The notes: generated from the letters alone by a model not told the origin. Positions 9,701-19,940 are shown, counted from the stretch's first letter. The stretch is 64,000 bases of DNA from Saprospiraceae bacterium (GCA_016717145.1 JADKGD010000008.1:223066-287065), one strand, 5' to 3'. A program made the numbers and translations.

Positions 9701-10527
9701 CCAAACTATTACACAATTATTCTATTAAGGTTAATGAAGAATTAGGTAGATATAAACGTGAAAAGTTTAACATCAGTATTGGGGATGAATTGCCTGCAGG
9801 CGTACTTAAACTGGCAAAAGTTTATTTGGCCAAAAAGAGAAAACTGAAAGTAGGAGATAAATTGGCGGGAAGACATGGAAATAAAGGTATAGTATCCAGA
9901 ATTGTAAGAGACGAAGATATGCCTTATTTGGAAGATGGAACTCCGGTGGATATCGTACTCAATCCGTTAGGCGTACCATCAAGGATGAATCTTGGTCAAA
10001 TATTCGAAACCGTATTGGGATGGGCCGGTAAAAACTTAGGTATAAAGTTTGCTACTCCAATTTTTGATGGCGCGAGCCTTGATGAAATTGAACAATATAT
10101 CGAAAAGGCCGGCTTACCGGCTTATGGACAAACTTATCTTTATGATGGTGAAACAGGTGATAGATTTCACCAGCAGGCAACTGTAGGGGTTATTTATATG
10201 TTGAAACTGTCACACATGGTAGATGATAAGATGCATGCAAGATCAATCGGACCATACTCGCTTATCACTCAACAACCATTAGGTGGTAAAGCTCAGTTTG
10301 GAGGTCAGCGATTTGGAGAGATGGAAGTATGGGCACTTGAGGCTTATGGTGCAGCAAATATTCTCCGTGAATTATTGACTATTAAATCTGATGATATTAT
10401 AGGTAGAGCAAAGGCATATGAAGCCATTGTGAAAGGTGATAATATCCCTGATTCTAATATTCCTGAGTCATTTAATGTATTGGTGCATGAATTGAGAGGT
10501 TTAGCCCTGGATATTAAATTTGATTAA
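6706..10527 (+). CDS. rpoB: DNA-directed RNA polymerase subunit beta
   Basis: Catalytic core subunit of RNA polymerase, 1273 residues and complete. The rifampicin-binding cluster lies at about residues 470-505 (FFGTSQLSQFLDQTNP ... THKRRISALGPGG) with Asp, His and Ser at the classical resistance positions, i.e. a susceptible-type sequence. Also visible are the RLCTIETPEGPNIGLI segment, KVGDKLAGRHGNKG and the C-terminal GGQRFGEMEVWALEAYGA. It lies 34 bp before rpoC. Confidence 0.99.
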   Translation: MTSNGVATAAGNSRVNFGKIKLANQYPDLLEIQIKSFQEFFQLETTPENRGNEGLYRVFQENFPISDARSIFVLEFLDYFIDPPRYTIEECMQRGLTYSVPLKAKLRLSCNDEEHVDFQTIVQDVFLGNIPYMTNKGTFMINGAQRVVVSQLHRSPGVFFSQTFHPNGTKIFSARVIPFKGAWMEFATDINSVMYAYIDRKKKFPVTTLLRAIGFDSDRDILNLFDLAEEITTDKQSLKGAIGRKLAARVLRKWTEDFVDEDTGEVVTIERNEIILERDVVLDEDNIDLIADVDTDTIILQKENLDEDYSIIYNTLQKDPSSSEVEAVTQIYRQLRGTDPPDEETARGIIDKLFFSDKRYNLGEVGRYKINRKLKLEISRETLVLTKEDIISIVKYLVSLVNQKAELDDIDHLANRRVRTVGEQLYAQFGVGLARMTRTIRERMNVRDNEVFTPIDLINARTLSSVINSFFGTSQLSQFLDQTNPLSEITHKRRISALGPGGLSRERAGFEVRDVHYSHYGRLCTIETPEGPNIGLISTLCVHAKVNKMGFLETPYRKVTDGIVDMSGDILYLSAEAEDYRRIAQANAQISETGAFTTDRIKSREHGEFPVLAPNELEYMDIAPNQIVGVSASLIPFLENDDANRALMGSNMQRQALPLVRPKSPIVGTGLEAKVAEDSNMLINAEGEGTVDYVDANEIVIRYDRSDEEMLVSFDDNIKKYNLTKFIRTNQGSCINLKPIVKKGQRVKKGSLLCEGYATENGELALGQNLMVAFMPWKGYNFEDAIVLSERVVKEDIFTSLHIESYEIDVRDTKLGEEELTNDIPNVSEEATKDLDENGIIRIGAWVKEGDILIGKITPKGESDPTPEEKLLRAIFGDKAGDVKDASLKASPSTQGVIIDKQLFARAKKDKFQKVQEKELLSKLEDTHAINMNELKTILVDKLMTLLEGKISEGVRSIYNEELIPKGAKFTPKSFKELDYSQVDYSGWTKESSNNEMIAKLLHNYSIKVNEELGRYKREKFNISIGDELPAGVLKLAKVYLAKKRKLKVGDKLAGRHGNKGIVSRIVRDEDMPYLEDGTPVDIVLNPLGVPSRMNLGQIFETVLGWAGKNLGIKFATPIFDGASLDEIEQYIEKAGLPAYGQTYLYDGETGDRFHQQATVGVIYMLKLSHMVDDKMHARSIGPYSLITQQPLGGKAQFGGQRFGEMEVWALEAYGAANILRELLTIKSDDIIGRAKAYEAIVKGDNIPDSNIPESFNVLVHELRGLALDIKFD

Positions 10528-10561
10528 AAAACAATTCTTTAACGTCATATAATTTTTTATT

Positions 10562-13500
10562 ATGCTAAAAAAGAAGGGTGTAAAACCTACCAAAGGATTT
10601 GAGTCTATTACTATAAGTCTTAGTTCTCCGGATGAAATTCTAGAAAGATCTTATGGTGAGGTATTAAAACCAGAAACTATTAATTACCGATCATATAAAC
10701 CAGAAAGAGATGGTTTATTTTGTGAAAGAATATTTGGTCCGGTGAAGGACTATGAATGTTATTGTGGTAAATATAAAAGGATTAGATACAAAGGCATCGT
10801 TTGTGATAGATGTGGTGTAGAAGTTACAGAAAAGAAAGTCAGAAGAGAACGTATGGGGCACATAAAACTTGTGGTACCTGTAGTTCATATATGGTTTTTT
10901 AAGTCGCTTCCAAATAAGATTGGATACCTTTTGGGCTATTCATCAAAAAAATTGGAGTCAATTATCTATTACGAAAGATATGTGGTAGTCCAACCAGGTG
11001 CTAAAGAAGGTAATATTAACAAGCATGACTTGCTTACTGAGGAAGAGTACTTTGATATCTTGGACACTTTGCCAAAAGACAATCAATTATTGGATGACAA
11101 TGATCCAAATAAGTTTATTGCCAGAATGGGTGCTGAAGCAGTAAAAGATCTTTTAGAAAGAATTAAATTGGATGAGTTATCATTTGAATTACGACATCAG
11201 GCCGCTAATGAGACGTCTCAACAAAGAAAGTCTGAGGCATTGAAGCGATTGAGGGTGGTCGAAGCATTCAGAGATGGATTGGCAAGCACCGACAATAGAC
11301 CTGAATGGACAATTATTCAATATCTTCCTGTAACACCACCTGAATTGAGACCTCTGGTTCCTTTAGATGGTGGTAGATTTGCAAGTTCTGATTTGAATGA
11401 TTTGTATAGACGTGTTATCATAAGAAACAATCGTCTTAAGCGATTATTGGAAATCAAAGCTCCAGAAGTAATCCTTAGAAATGAGAAAAGAATGCTTCAG
11501 GAAGCAGTGGATTCGCTCTTTGATAACTCTAGAAAATCAAATGCTGTTAAAGCGGAAGGTGGAAGATCTCTTAAGTCATTGAGTGATGTTTTAAAAGGTA
11601 AACAAGGACGTTTCCGTCAGAATTTATTGGGTAAACGTGTCGATTATTCCGGACGATCTGTAATAGTGGTTGGGCCTACTTTACTCTTACATGAATGTGG
11701 TATTCCTAAAGGAATGGCAGCAGAGTTGTTTAAGCCGTTTATTATCAAAAAACTTATTGAGCGAGGTGTTGTCAAAACCGTAAAATCAGCTAAAAAACTT
11801 GTTGATAAAAAGGACCCTGTTATTTGGGAAATCCTTGAAAACATTCTTAAAGGACATCCTGTATTATTAAATAGAGCTCCTACTCTGCATCGACTTTCAA
11901 TCCAGGCTTTTCAACCGAGATTGGTTGAAGGTAAAGCAATTCAGCTTCACCCATTAGTCTGTGGTGCATTCAATGCGGATTTTGATGGTGACCAAATGGC
12001 GGTGCATGTACCATTGGGACATGCTGCTATATTGGAGGCTCAGATGTTGATGTTGTCTGCTCACAATATGTTAAATCCTCAGGATGGATCGCCGGTTACA
12101 TTGCCATCTCAGGATATGGTTCTTGGTTTGTATTATCTTACTAAGCCAAGAAAGTCAGCGGGTGAAATAAAAGTAAAAGGAGAGGGAAGTACATTTTATA
12201 GTGCTGAAGAAGTAATCATTGGCTTTAATGAAGGAAAGGTAGATCTTCATGCAGTAATTAAAGTTCGTGCAAGGGTAGAAGATGAAGAAGGTAATATGGT
12301 TACAAAAATAATTGAAACAACAGTAGGTAGGGTTATTTTCAACCAATCTACACCAACGTTAGTTCCATTTATCAACCAGCTAATGACCAAGAAGAGTCTT
12401 AAAAAGATCATTAGTGACATTATTATAAGAACGGATTTTGGGGTTACTGCCAAGTTCCTGGATGAAATAAAAGACTTAGGATTTTTCTGGGCTTATAAAG
12501 GAGGACTTTCTTTTAATCTTGGAGATTTAATTACGCCAAGTATCAAGGAGCAAACTTTGCTCGATGCACAGGAAGAAGTTGATGAAGTTTGGGAAAACTA
12601 TAATATGGGTTTGATTACACCTAATGAAAGGTATAATCAGGTCATTGATAAGTGGACTTTTGCAGATAATAAAATTACTGAAAATTTGATGCGTGAAATA
12701 GCACAACATAAGCAAGGTTTCAATTCCGTGTTTATGATGCTTGATTCAGGTGCCAGAGGGTCTAAACAACAGATAAAGCAATTATGTGGACTAAGGGGAT
12801 TGATGGCTAAACCAAGAAAATCAGGTGACACAGGAGGGGCTATTATTGAAAACCCAATCCTGGCAAACTTCCTTGAAGGCCTTTCAGTTTTGGAATATTT
12901 TATTTCTACCCACGGTGCTCGGAAAGGTCTGGCTGATACGGCATTGAAAACGGCAGATGCAGGTTATCTTACAAGGAGACTTGTTGATGTTGCGCAAGAC
13001 GTAATTATTACTGAAGAGGATTGTAAAACCTTACGTGGTATCGACACAGAAGCATTAAAAGATAATGAAAATGTGATTGAAACACTAGGTTCTAGAATTG
13101 TTGGAAGGTATTCATTATACGATGTTAAAGATCTTATAACTGACGAAGTTTATGTAGAAGCAGGTGAATATATTTCTCCTGAAGTTGCTGCAAACATTGA
13201 GCAATCGGGCATTGAAATGGTAACAATCAGATCTGTCTTAACTTGTGAAACTAAGGTTGGGGTGTGTGCCAGATGTTATGGTAAGAACCTTGCAACCGGA
13301 AGAAGAGTAGAGACAGGCGATGCAGTTGGAATTATTGCAGCACAAAGTATTGGTGAACCTGGAACACAATTAACTTTGCGTACTTTCCACGTCGGTGGTA
13401 TTGCATCAGTATTAAAAACAGAATCTGAAATAGTATCAAAATTTGATGGTGTTCTGGAATTTGACAATGTTAAGGTTACTGAACAGATTGAAGGCGGGTC

Positions 13501-14821
13501 AAAGACACAGGTTGTTTTATCACGATCAGGAGAGATAAGGGTGATGGATTCTGAGACCAAAAAATTGTATAATTCTTATTTCATTCCATACGGTTCGACC
13601 TTACTTGTTAAAGATAAACAAAAAATCACAAAAGGTCAGACTATATGCGATTGGGATCCGTTTAATAATTTGATTATTTCTGAATTTGGAGGAATTGCAA
13701 AATTTGAAGATATTGAGGAAGGTGTTTCTTACCGGGTAGAAAGAGATGATCAAACAGGATACGCAGAGAAAGTTATCATTGAGGCAAAGAATAAGAAAAA
13801 AATTCCGGTTATCAAGATTATTTCTTTAGGTGGTGAAGAATTGAAAACGTATAATCTACCGGTTGGAGCATACATTTCAATAGAAGACAATGCGGAAATA
13901 GTACCTGGTCAAAAGATTGTAAAGATACCAAGGAATCTGGGTAAGATTCAGGATATTACGGGTGGACTTCCTAGAGTAACTGAGTTGTTTGAAGCCAGGA
14001 ATCCATCAAACCCCGCAGTCACCGCTGAAATAGATGGTATCATTACATACGGAAAAGTTAAGAGAGGAAATAGAGAGATATTTATTGATGACGAAAAGAC
14101 CGGGCAAAGAAGGAAGTATTTGGTAGGACTATCAAAACACTTACTTGTACAGGAAGGGGATTTTGTAAGAGCAGGTATGCAGTTATCAGATGGCGCTGTT
14201 GCACCTTTGGACATTCTAAATATTAAAGGACCTTTTGCCGTGCAATCGTATTTGGTAAATGGTGTTCAGGAAGTATATCGTTCTCAAGGTATTGCCATAA
14301 ATGATAAACATATTGAGGTAATCGTTAGGCAAATGATGAGAAGGGTTGAAATCGTTGATCCGGGAGATACTACTTTCCTTGAAGGAGAAGCTGTTGACAG
14401 ACATGAATTTAATGAGCAAAATGACTGGATTTTTGACAAAAAAGTAGTGACTGAGCCAGGAGACTCTCCAAATCTGAAAGCAGGCCAAATCGTGTCTATC
14501 AGACAGTTGAGGGAAGAAAACTCTAATCTTAAACGAAATGATAAAAAATCGGCTGAGGTAAGAGATGCTGTATCTGCAACATCCAGTGTTATTTTGCAAG
14601 GTATTACCAGAGCTTCCCTTGGGGTTGAAAGTTGGATTTCTGCCGCTTCATTCCAGGAAACTACAAAAGTACTTAGTACTGCAGCTATTGCCGGTAAGCG
14701 TGATAATTTATCTGGATTGAAGGAGAATGTTATTGTCGGTAAAAATATTCCTGCAGGCACAGGATTACGTAAATTTAATGATATCGTAGTAGAGGCAATA
14801 AATGAATACAATGTAGTATAA
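10562..14821 (+). CDS. rpoC: DNA-directed RNA polymerase subunit beta'
   Basis: Largest core subunit, 1419 residues, complete. The N-terminal zinc finger is CYCGKYKR ... CDRCGVEV; the catalytic metal-binding motif NADFDGDQ falls at about residue 470; the trigger-loop region includes GEPGTQLTLRTFHVGG; the second zinc site uses CETKVGVCARCYG. A strong terminator follows 32 bp later, making this the end of the secE-rpoC transcription unit. Confidence 0.99.
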   Translation: MLKKKGVKPTKGFESITISLSSPDEILERSYGEVLKPETINYRSYKPERDGLFCERIFGPVKDYECYCGKYKRIRYKGIVCDRCGVEVTEKKVRRERMGHIKLVVPVVHIWFFKSLPNKIGYLLGYSSKKLESIIYYERYVVVQPGAKEGNINKHDLLTEEEYFDILDTLPKDNQLLDDNDPNKFIARMGAEAVKDLLERIKLDELSFELRHQAANETSQQRKSEALKRLRVVEAFRDGLASTDNRPEWTIIQYLPVTPPELRPLVPLDGGRFASSDLNDLYRRVIIRNNRLKRLLEIKAPEVILRNEKRMLQEAVDSLFDNSRKSNAVKAEGGRSLKSLSDVLKGKQGRFRQNLLGKRVDYSGRSVIVVGPTLLLHECGIPKGMAAELFKPFIIKKLIERGVVKTVKSAKKLVDKKDPVIWEILENILKGHPVLLNRAPTLHRLSIQAFQPRLVEGKAIQLHPLVCGAFNADFDGDQMAVHVPLGHAAILEAQMLMLSAHNMLNPQDGSPVTLPSQDMVLGLYYLTKPRKSAGEIKVKGEGSTFYSAEEVIIGFNEGKVDLHAVIKVRARVEDEEGNMVTKIIETTVGRVIFNQSTPTLVPFINQLMTKKSLKKIISDIIIRTDFGVTAKFLDEIKDLGFFWAYKGGLSFNLGDLITPSIKEQTLLDAQEEVDEVWENYNMGLITPNERYNQVIDKWTFADNKITENLMREIAQHKQGFNSVFMMLDSGARGSKQQIKQLCGLRGLMAKPRKSGDTGGAIIENPILANFLEGLSVLEYFISTHGARKGLADTALKTADAGYLTRRLVDVAQDVIITEEDCKTLRGIDTEALKDNENVIETLGSRIVGRYSLYDVKDLITDEVYVEAGEYISPEVAANIEQSGIEMVTIRSVLTCETKVGVCARCYGKNLATGRRVETGDAVGIIAAQSIGEPGTQLTLRTFHVGGIASVLKTESEIVSKFDGVLEFDNVKVTEQIEGGSKTQVVLSRSGEIRVMDSETKKLYNSYFIPYGSTLLVKDKQKITKGQTICDWDPFNNLIISEFGGIAKFEDIEEGVSYRVERDDQTGYAEKVIIEAKNKKKIPVIKIISLGGEELKTYNLPVGAYISIEDNAEIVPGQKIVKIPRNLGKIQDITGGLPRVTELFEARNPSNPAVTAEIDGIITYGKVKRGNREIFIDDEKTGQRRKYLVGLSKHLLVQEGDFVRAGMQLSDGAVAPLDILNIKGPFAVQSYLVNGVQEVYRSQGIAINDKHIEVIVRQMMRRVEIVDPGDTTFLEGEAVDRHEFNEQNDWIFDKKVVTEPGDSPNLKAGQIVSIRQLREENSNLKRNDKKSAEVRDAVSATSSVILQGITRASLGVESWISAASFQETTKVLSTAAIAGKRDNLSGLKENVIVGKNIPAGTGLRKFNDIVVEAINEYNVV

Positions 14822-14853
14822 TAAAATTGCCCTATAAACGGACATATTAAAAT

Positions 14854-14887
14854 GGGTCTATGTAATTTATTACGTAGACCCGTTTTT
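14854..14887 (+). terminator. Strong rho-independent terminator after rpoC
   Basis: A 12-bp stem with one G-T wobble (GGGTCTATGTAA with TTACGTAGACCC) and a TTTA loop, followed by GTTTTTG. It stands between convergent rpoC and the SprB-repeat gene; the minus-strand side has only a weak ATTTT tract, so it mainly serves rpoC. Confidence 0.92.
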
Positions 14888-14927
14888 GTTGAACAATATT
14901 TTAATATTTAACTTTACAATCAATTTA

Positions 14928-17900
14928 TTATTCTGAAATTAAAATTTTCTTTGCGATAACAAATTCACCGATGTTGATTTGAACATAATACAAGCCGCCT
15001 GGAATATGATTTGTATTAATGTATTCAATATTTGTGTTTTGTTCCTGATAAATATTTTGCCCTTGAAGATTGAAGATAGCAATTTTAACCACGTTAAAAT
15101 TTGTATTATTTTTAATGTATAAAATATCTGTAACAGGGTTTGGTGCAATGTGCACATTGGAAACTACTTCTTCATGTGTGCCATTAGGCGCCTGAAGTAA
15201 AATATTAGGTGTTGTTAATTTACAACCAGCATTATCAGTGACCTGCAAAACATAAGTTCCTGTCATAAGATTTGTTATACTTGCTGTAGTACCAATATTT
15301 ACGCCATTCTTTGTCCATAAGTAATTTAAGTTTCCCTCACCACCTGATATTAAAGCATTAAGGGATCCATCTTTGCTAATTGATGAAGTCGGCTGAACAA
15401 TAATTAAATTATCAAGGTTGATTGGAGGATGAACTGAATTTATCAGAATGTTTGGGATGATAGAGAGACACATCATACTGTCTTGTATAATAATGGAGTA
15501 TGTTCCTGCCGGTACTGAATCAAGCGGATAATGCAATAATTCAGAACCAGAAAACAACTGAATATCATAATCTTCGAAATCACCGGAAATATTTAAATTT
15601 ATTTCTCCATCATAAGTATTAAAACAAGTAGGATTTACTAATTCGTATGTTGCAGACAGAGCGCAATTTCCACCACCAACTACTCCAAATCCAGATGATG
15701 AACAATCGTTGGAGTCCAAAATTTGAAATGTATAAAGTCCAGGGGCCAGACTGTCTATGGCAAAATCAGATTCTCCGTTACTCCATAAAATATTAAAAGG
15801 CGATGTTCCACCTATTGGTGTAACTGTTATCATCCCATCATTCATTCCTGACTCAGATTCATCAACAATATTTATAATAAACTCTAAACTATCCGGTTGT
15901 TCAACATTGAAAGTATCTAGTTTTAAACAGCCATTTTGATCGGTAATAGTAAGTTGATATATTCCTGCAGACAAATTTGATATCGTATCATCATTTTCAT
16001 TATTAGACCAATGGTACATCAAATTTCCAACCCCCCCTGAAGTTGTAAGTGATATTTGACCATTCGATTCTCCAAAACATATAATAGAATCCAGCTGCGC
16101 TTCATCAATATTGATTAGTGGCGCATTTATCACATGATAAGTGTAGTTTTTGGGACAATTATTACTATCAGTAATTGAAATAGTATAAGATCCAGTTCCA
16201 AGACCATTTAAGTCAAGTGTTGTTGTATTATTGGACCAAACATAATTTAAGACACCAGTGCCACCTGAAAGCTGTAACGATAAAGAACCGTTATTAGGTT
16301 CTCCAAAGCATAAAATTGTGTCAGACTGAAGAATTGATGAAATTATTTCCCCGGGTTGTGTGATATTAATACTTAATGGAATGCTTTGACATCCTGCTTG
16401 ATTTGTTCCTGTTACGGTATACATTCCTGCTGTAACATTAAGTATTGAAGCAGCTGTACTACCATTTGACCAAAGATAAGTAAACCCTGGAGAAGGTACA
16501 ATAGAGGCTGCCCCTGAAGCAGTACCATTGCATGTTACATTGGTAACCGTATTCTGAGAAAGATTAAATGAGGCATTAGTACCAACTGTAAAACTGTTTG
16601 AGGCTGTACAATTATTTACATCAGTTGTAGTAACAGTATAAATGCCGGCAGCCAAATTAAGTATAGAAGATGAAGTGAGTCCATTGTTCCAGAGATATTG
16701 ATATGGATTTGATCCGTTACTTGAACTTACACTCAACGCACCATTATTAACCCCAATACATGCTGCAGGAGTATTATTCATCAGATTGATTGCGATTGGT
16801 AAGGGCTGGGTTATGGTTACATTTCCTGAAGTTGTACAGCTTTGGCTATCTGTTACAGTTATGGTGTAAGTTCCTGCTGCTAAATTAGTTTTAGTGCTTG
16901 ATGTTCCACCATTACTCCAAATATAGGCATACGCTCCGTTGCCTCCGACACCTGTAATGGTGGCTCCTCCATTTGATCCACCATTACAGGAAACATTCAT
17001 AATGGAGCTAACATTTGAAGTAAGTAAAGTCGGTTGTGAAATGGAGTAGGAAGAAGCCTTTGAACACCCTGTTCCGTTATCTGTAACAGTTACAGTATAA
17101 GAGCCTACAGAAAGATTGGATATCGTGTTTGTACTAAACCCATTTGACCATGCGTATACAGGAGACCCTATTGTGCCACCAGTACCAACAGTCAATGTGC
17201 CGTTTGCCAAACCATTACAAGTCACATTTTGCTGATTTGTAACTTGGATGGTAAGCCCAATCGGTTGGGTAATGGTCACGCTTGAAATTTTCTGGCAATC
17301 AAAAAGGTCAGTAACTGTGATCATATAAGTACCGGCTATCAGGTTATTTTGTGTACTTGAAATACCTGTTCCTGTTGCCCCGTTTGACCATTGATATGAA
17401 TAAATTGGAGTGCCGCCTGAAAATGTTACTGTTGCTGAACCATTATTTCCACCGTTACAAGTAACATTATTAATATTTGAAAAAGTAGCTGATAACACTA
17501 ATGGTTGGGTAATTGTAAATGTAGAAGTTTTGGTACAAAGTACTGCATCAGTTACTGTTACTGTATAAGATCCTGCAGTAAGGTTAGAAATAGTGCTCGA
17601 AACACTTCCATTAGTCCATGAATATGATATTGGATTAGAACCACCATTAACAATGACAGTAGCAGATCCATTCATTCCGCCATTACAACTAATATTAGTT
17701 TGATTACCAGTCAACACCATGTTTGGTGAAGTTGATACAGTGGCTACTCTAGTTGTTGAACATGAATTGATATCTGTAACAGTGACCGTATAGTTGGCGG
17801 CTGAAAGATTTGATATGATTGCATTAGTACCACCGTTAGTCCAGTTATATGTAAATCCACCTGATCCTCCGGAAGCGGAAACTGATGCCGTACCATTAGT

Positions 17901-18749
17901 GGCACCAACACAAACTACAGAACCGAAGGCTGATGCTGTGATTGTTGGTGGAGCACTAATATTTGTTGAAGCTGTTGATGTTGTACCAGCATTGTCTGTT
18001 ACAGTTACAACTGCCAATCCGGAAGGTAAATTAGTTGGAGAAGCAACATTGGACCCATTATTCCAGGCATAAAGATACGGTGTTATACCACCTGTCGGTG
18101 AAGCAGTCGCACTACCATTACTAAGATTGGCACATGTTACATTTTGAACATTGTTTAAAGTTACAACAAGCGGCATTGTATTATTACCCATTATAGGAAT
18201 AATCTGATTAGTGAGCACAACAAGATCATTTTGATTTCCATCTCCATTATTTGCAATAACCGCGGAAGCATAAAACTTGATGTTTGGATTAGATCCTGTA
18301 GAAGCTGGTGCTGTCCAGTCTACTGAGAATGAAATTTCATTAGAAACCGGAAAGTTTTGAGCAGGACTATGACCGAAATATTTTTTACCTCCAAATACAG
18401 TTTTTATTTCAGCAAACGGATCAGTTTCAGTCATCGAACCGGCATTTGTATTTGTTCCAGTCAATGCCAATAATTGAAAACCGCCACGGACTGCATTTCC
18501 ATTAGGATTGGTTACAGTGACCGTAATAGTATATGTATCCCCTGTCATGATTGTAGTTGGGAGTCCTGAAATTATAACTTCACCATCAAAAGATCCATTG
18601 CCGCCTGTATGGCATTGACCACAACTACTGTCGCCAGGTGCGCCTGTGTATCCTGCCGAGCCCGAGGTAGGGTGGGAACCTGAACTTGCCAGTGCCATCA
18701 AAAATGTAATGACTGCTGCACCTACAACAGTGTTTTTATTAATCTTCAT
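14928..18749 (-). CDS. SprB-repeat surface protein with choice-of-anchor V-type N-terminus and T9SS tail
   Basis: Predicted secreted cell-surface protein of 1273 residues. Residues 1-24 form a signal peptide. Residues about 30-165 resemble the choice-of-anchor V/Reeler-like domain and contain CGQCH (43-47), a CxxCH motif. From about residue 195 to 1190 follow some 12 SprB-type repeats of 75-85 residues, each opening with a pattern like NVTCNGGxNGSATV and closing with AGTYTVTVTDxxxC. The last 75 residues are a type IX secretion sorting domain (HIAPNPVTDILYI ... IAKKILISE). SprB in Flavobacterium is a gliding adhesin; function here is inferred from architecture only. The gene faces rpoC convergently. 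Confidence 0.9.
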   Translation of the reverse strand: MKINKNTVVGAAVITFLMALASSGSHPTSGSAGYTGAPGDSSCGQCHTGGNGSFDGEVIISGLPTTIMTGDTYTITVTVTNPNGNAVRGGFQLLALTGTNTNAGSMTETDPFAEIKTVFGGKKYFGHSPAQNFPVSNEISFSVDWTAPASTGSNPNIKFYASAVIANNGDGNQNDLVVLTNQIIPIMGNNTMPLVVTLNNVQNVTCANLSNGSATASPTGGITPYLYAWNNGSNVASPTNLPSGLAVVTVTDNAGTTSTASTNISAPPTITASAFGSVVCVGATNGTASVSASGGSGGFTYNWTNGGTNAIISNLSAANYTVTVTDINSCSTTRVATVSTSPNMVLTGNQTNISCNGGMNGSATVIVNGGSNPISYSWTNGSVSSTISNLTAGSYTVTVTDAVLCTKTSTFTITQPLVLSATFSNINNVTCNGGNNGSATVTFSGGTPIYSYQWSNGATGTGISSTQNNLIAGTYMITVTDLFDCQKISSVTITQPIGLTIQVTNQQNVTCNGLANGTLTVGTGGTIGSPVYAWSNGFSTNTISNLSVGSYTVTVTDNGTGCSKASSYSISQPTLLTSNVSSIMNVSCNGGSNGGATITGVGGNGAYAYIWSNGGTSSTKTNLAAGTYTITVTDSQSCTTSGNVTITQPLPIAINLMNNTPAACIGVNNGALSVSSSNGSNPYQYLWNNGLTSSSILNLAAGIYTVTTTDVNNCTASNSFTVGTNASFNLSQNTVTNVTCNGTASGAASIVPSPGFTYLWSNGSTAASILNVTAGMYTVTGTNQAGCQSIPLSINITQPGEIISSILQSDTILCFGEPNNGSLSLQLSGGTGVLNYVWSNNTTTLDLNGLGTGSYTISITDSNNCPKNYTYHVINAPLINIDEAQLDSIICFGESNGQISLTTSGGVGNLMYHWSNNENDDTISNLSAGIYQLTITDQNGCLKLDTFNVEQPDSLEFIINIVDESESGMNDGMITVTPIGGTSPFNILWSNGESDFAIDSLAPGLYTFQILDSNDCSSSGFGVVGGGNCALSATYELVNPTCFNTYDGEINLNISGDFEDYDIQLFSGSELLHYPLDSVPAGTYSIIIQDSMMCLSIIPNILINSVHPPINLDNLIIVQPTSSISKDGSLNALISGGEGNLNYLWTKNGVNIGTTASITNLMTGTYVLQVTDNAGCKLTTPNILLQAPNGTHEEVVSNVHIAPNPVTDILYIKNNTNFNVVKIAIFNLQGQNIYQEQNTNIEYINTNHIPGGLYYVQINIGEFVIAKKILISE

Positions 18750-19046
18750 AAATAGATATTTAATTAATCCTATAAGCTGGAATAAAACGAATATTACACA
18801 ATCAACCCTACTTTGTTAACTCCTTAAAGGAAATTAAATCCAAAATTAAATAATATTTAATATTATCCTTTGATTAATGTTTCTTAATCAATAAATGTAC
18901 TCTTTTAAGACAATTGATATGTTTTGTTTGCTGAAATATGGAATGATTGTCAACATTTTATAATGTTAAATCCTACTTGTTTGCTAAATGAATAATAAAA
19001 CTAAATAGCTTGTTTAGAAATTGGGCATTGTTGTGATAATACCCCA
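18750..19046. other. Intergenic region without recognisable gene
   Basis: About 300 bp of AT-rich sequence between the start of the SprB-repeat gene and the end of the SDR gene. It should hold the promoter of the former, but no clean TAnnTTTG element was found. Confidence 0.4.
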
Positions 19047-19907
19047 TTAAACAGGGCGATAATTATCCTTTTTTGCTAAAGCTCTTGTGACCATTTTATC
19101 TGCCCATTTATCGGGAAGCCAAAAAGCAAGTAACTTAAACATAAATTTGTTTCGATGAACAATATATCTTGATTTTGGATTGGAGCTGGTTATTATTTTC
19201 AGAATAATGCTACTTATGACGGAAACTTCCAGTGCTGATTTTTCCGCATTTTCAATCATTTTATTGGCAGAGCTTAAAATTTCTTTATATTCTTCCTGAT
19301 CATATTTATCCATTGAGCCTAAGTTTTTACGCCATATTTCTGTTTTAATGGGCCCGGGTTCTATGGCAATCACTTGTATTCCAAAATTAGACAATTCCCT
19401 GCGATAGACATCAGTCATACTTTCTAAGGCATGCTTTGATATACAATATGCGCCATTATATGGCGAATTAAATAAACCGGAAACTGAGCTAATGTTAATT
19501 ATTTTTCCTGGTTTGTGCTGCAATTCTTTTTTAGTACCCAGATAAGGTAAAAGTTGATTTGTAATGCGCCTTACTGATTTTACATTTACATCGAGCACCA
19601 TTTCCAAATCTTCTTCACTGAGAAACTGAAGTGGGCCAGGGACTGCTATTCCGGCATTGTTGATAAGACATTTGAGTCCGTTTTTTTCTAATAAAGGCAA
19701 AATACTTTTAATTTCATTAGTCATTGACATTTGGTCACGAACATCAAATAGCAACACAGTGCATGCTTTTCCAAATTCGGATTCCAGCCTGATCTTATCG
19801 CTTTCCTTACGTACAGTGCCTATAACATGATATCCGTAATTAATCAACGTTTTGAAAGTTTCGAATCCAATACCTGTAGAAACACCTGTGATAAATATAT
19901 ATTCCAT
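19047..19907 (-). CDS. Short-chain dehydrogenase/reductase (SDR)
   Basis: NAD(P)-dependent oxidoreductase with a classical Rossmann fold. The cofactor motif is TGVSTGIG (TGxxxGxG) at residues 7-14, NNAG follows at about residue 88, and the catalytic triad is Ser in INISSVSG plus Tyr/Lys in YCISKHALE. The C-terminal part is basic with KxxK clusters. The substrate cannot be told; the subfamily resembles SDRs acting on lipids, steroids or retinol. It is transcribed on the same strand downstream of gpsA with a 183-bp gap and its own -7 element. Confidence 0.88.
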   Translation of the reverse strand: MEYIFITGVSTGIGFETFKTLINYGYHVIGTVRKESDKIRLESEFGKACTVLLFDVRDQMSMTNEIKSILPLLEKNGLKCLINNAGIAVPGPLQFLSEEDLEMVLDVNVKSVRRITNQLLPYLGTKKELQHKPGKIINISSVSGLFNSPYNGAYCISKHALESMTDVYRRELSNFGIQVIAIEPGPIKTEIWRKNLGSMDKYDQEEYKEILSSANKMIENAEKSALEVSVISSIILKIITSSNPKSRYIVHRNKFMFKLLAFWLPDKWADKMVTRALAKKDNYRPV

Positions 19908-19932
19908 ATACTTAAATAAAATTTATTATGGT

Positions 19933-19940
19933 CAAAAGTA
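19933..19940 (-). promoter_or_regulatory. -7 element upstream of the SDR gene
   Basis: On the minus strand this reads TACTTTTG, a full match to TAnnTTTG, 26 bp before the SDR start codon. No TTG is found at the ideal -33 distance. Confidence 0.5.

Noticed and set aside
14284..14811. 175-codon minus-strand frame opposite the end of rpoC
   Set aside because: Lies entirely within the conserved rpoC coding sequence and has no family resemblance or start signals.
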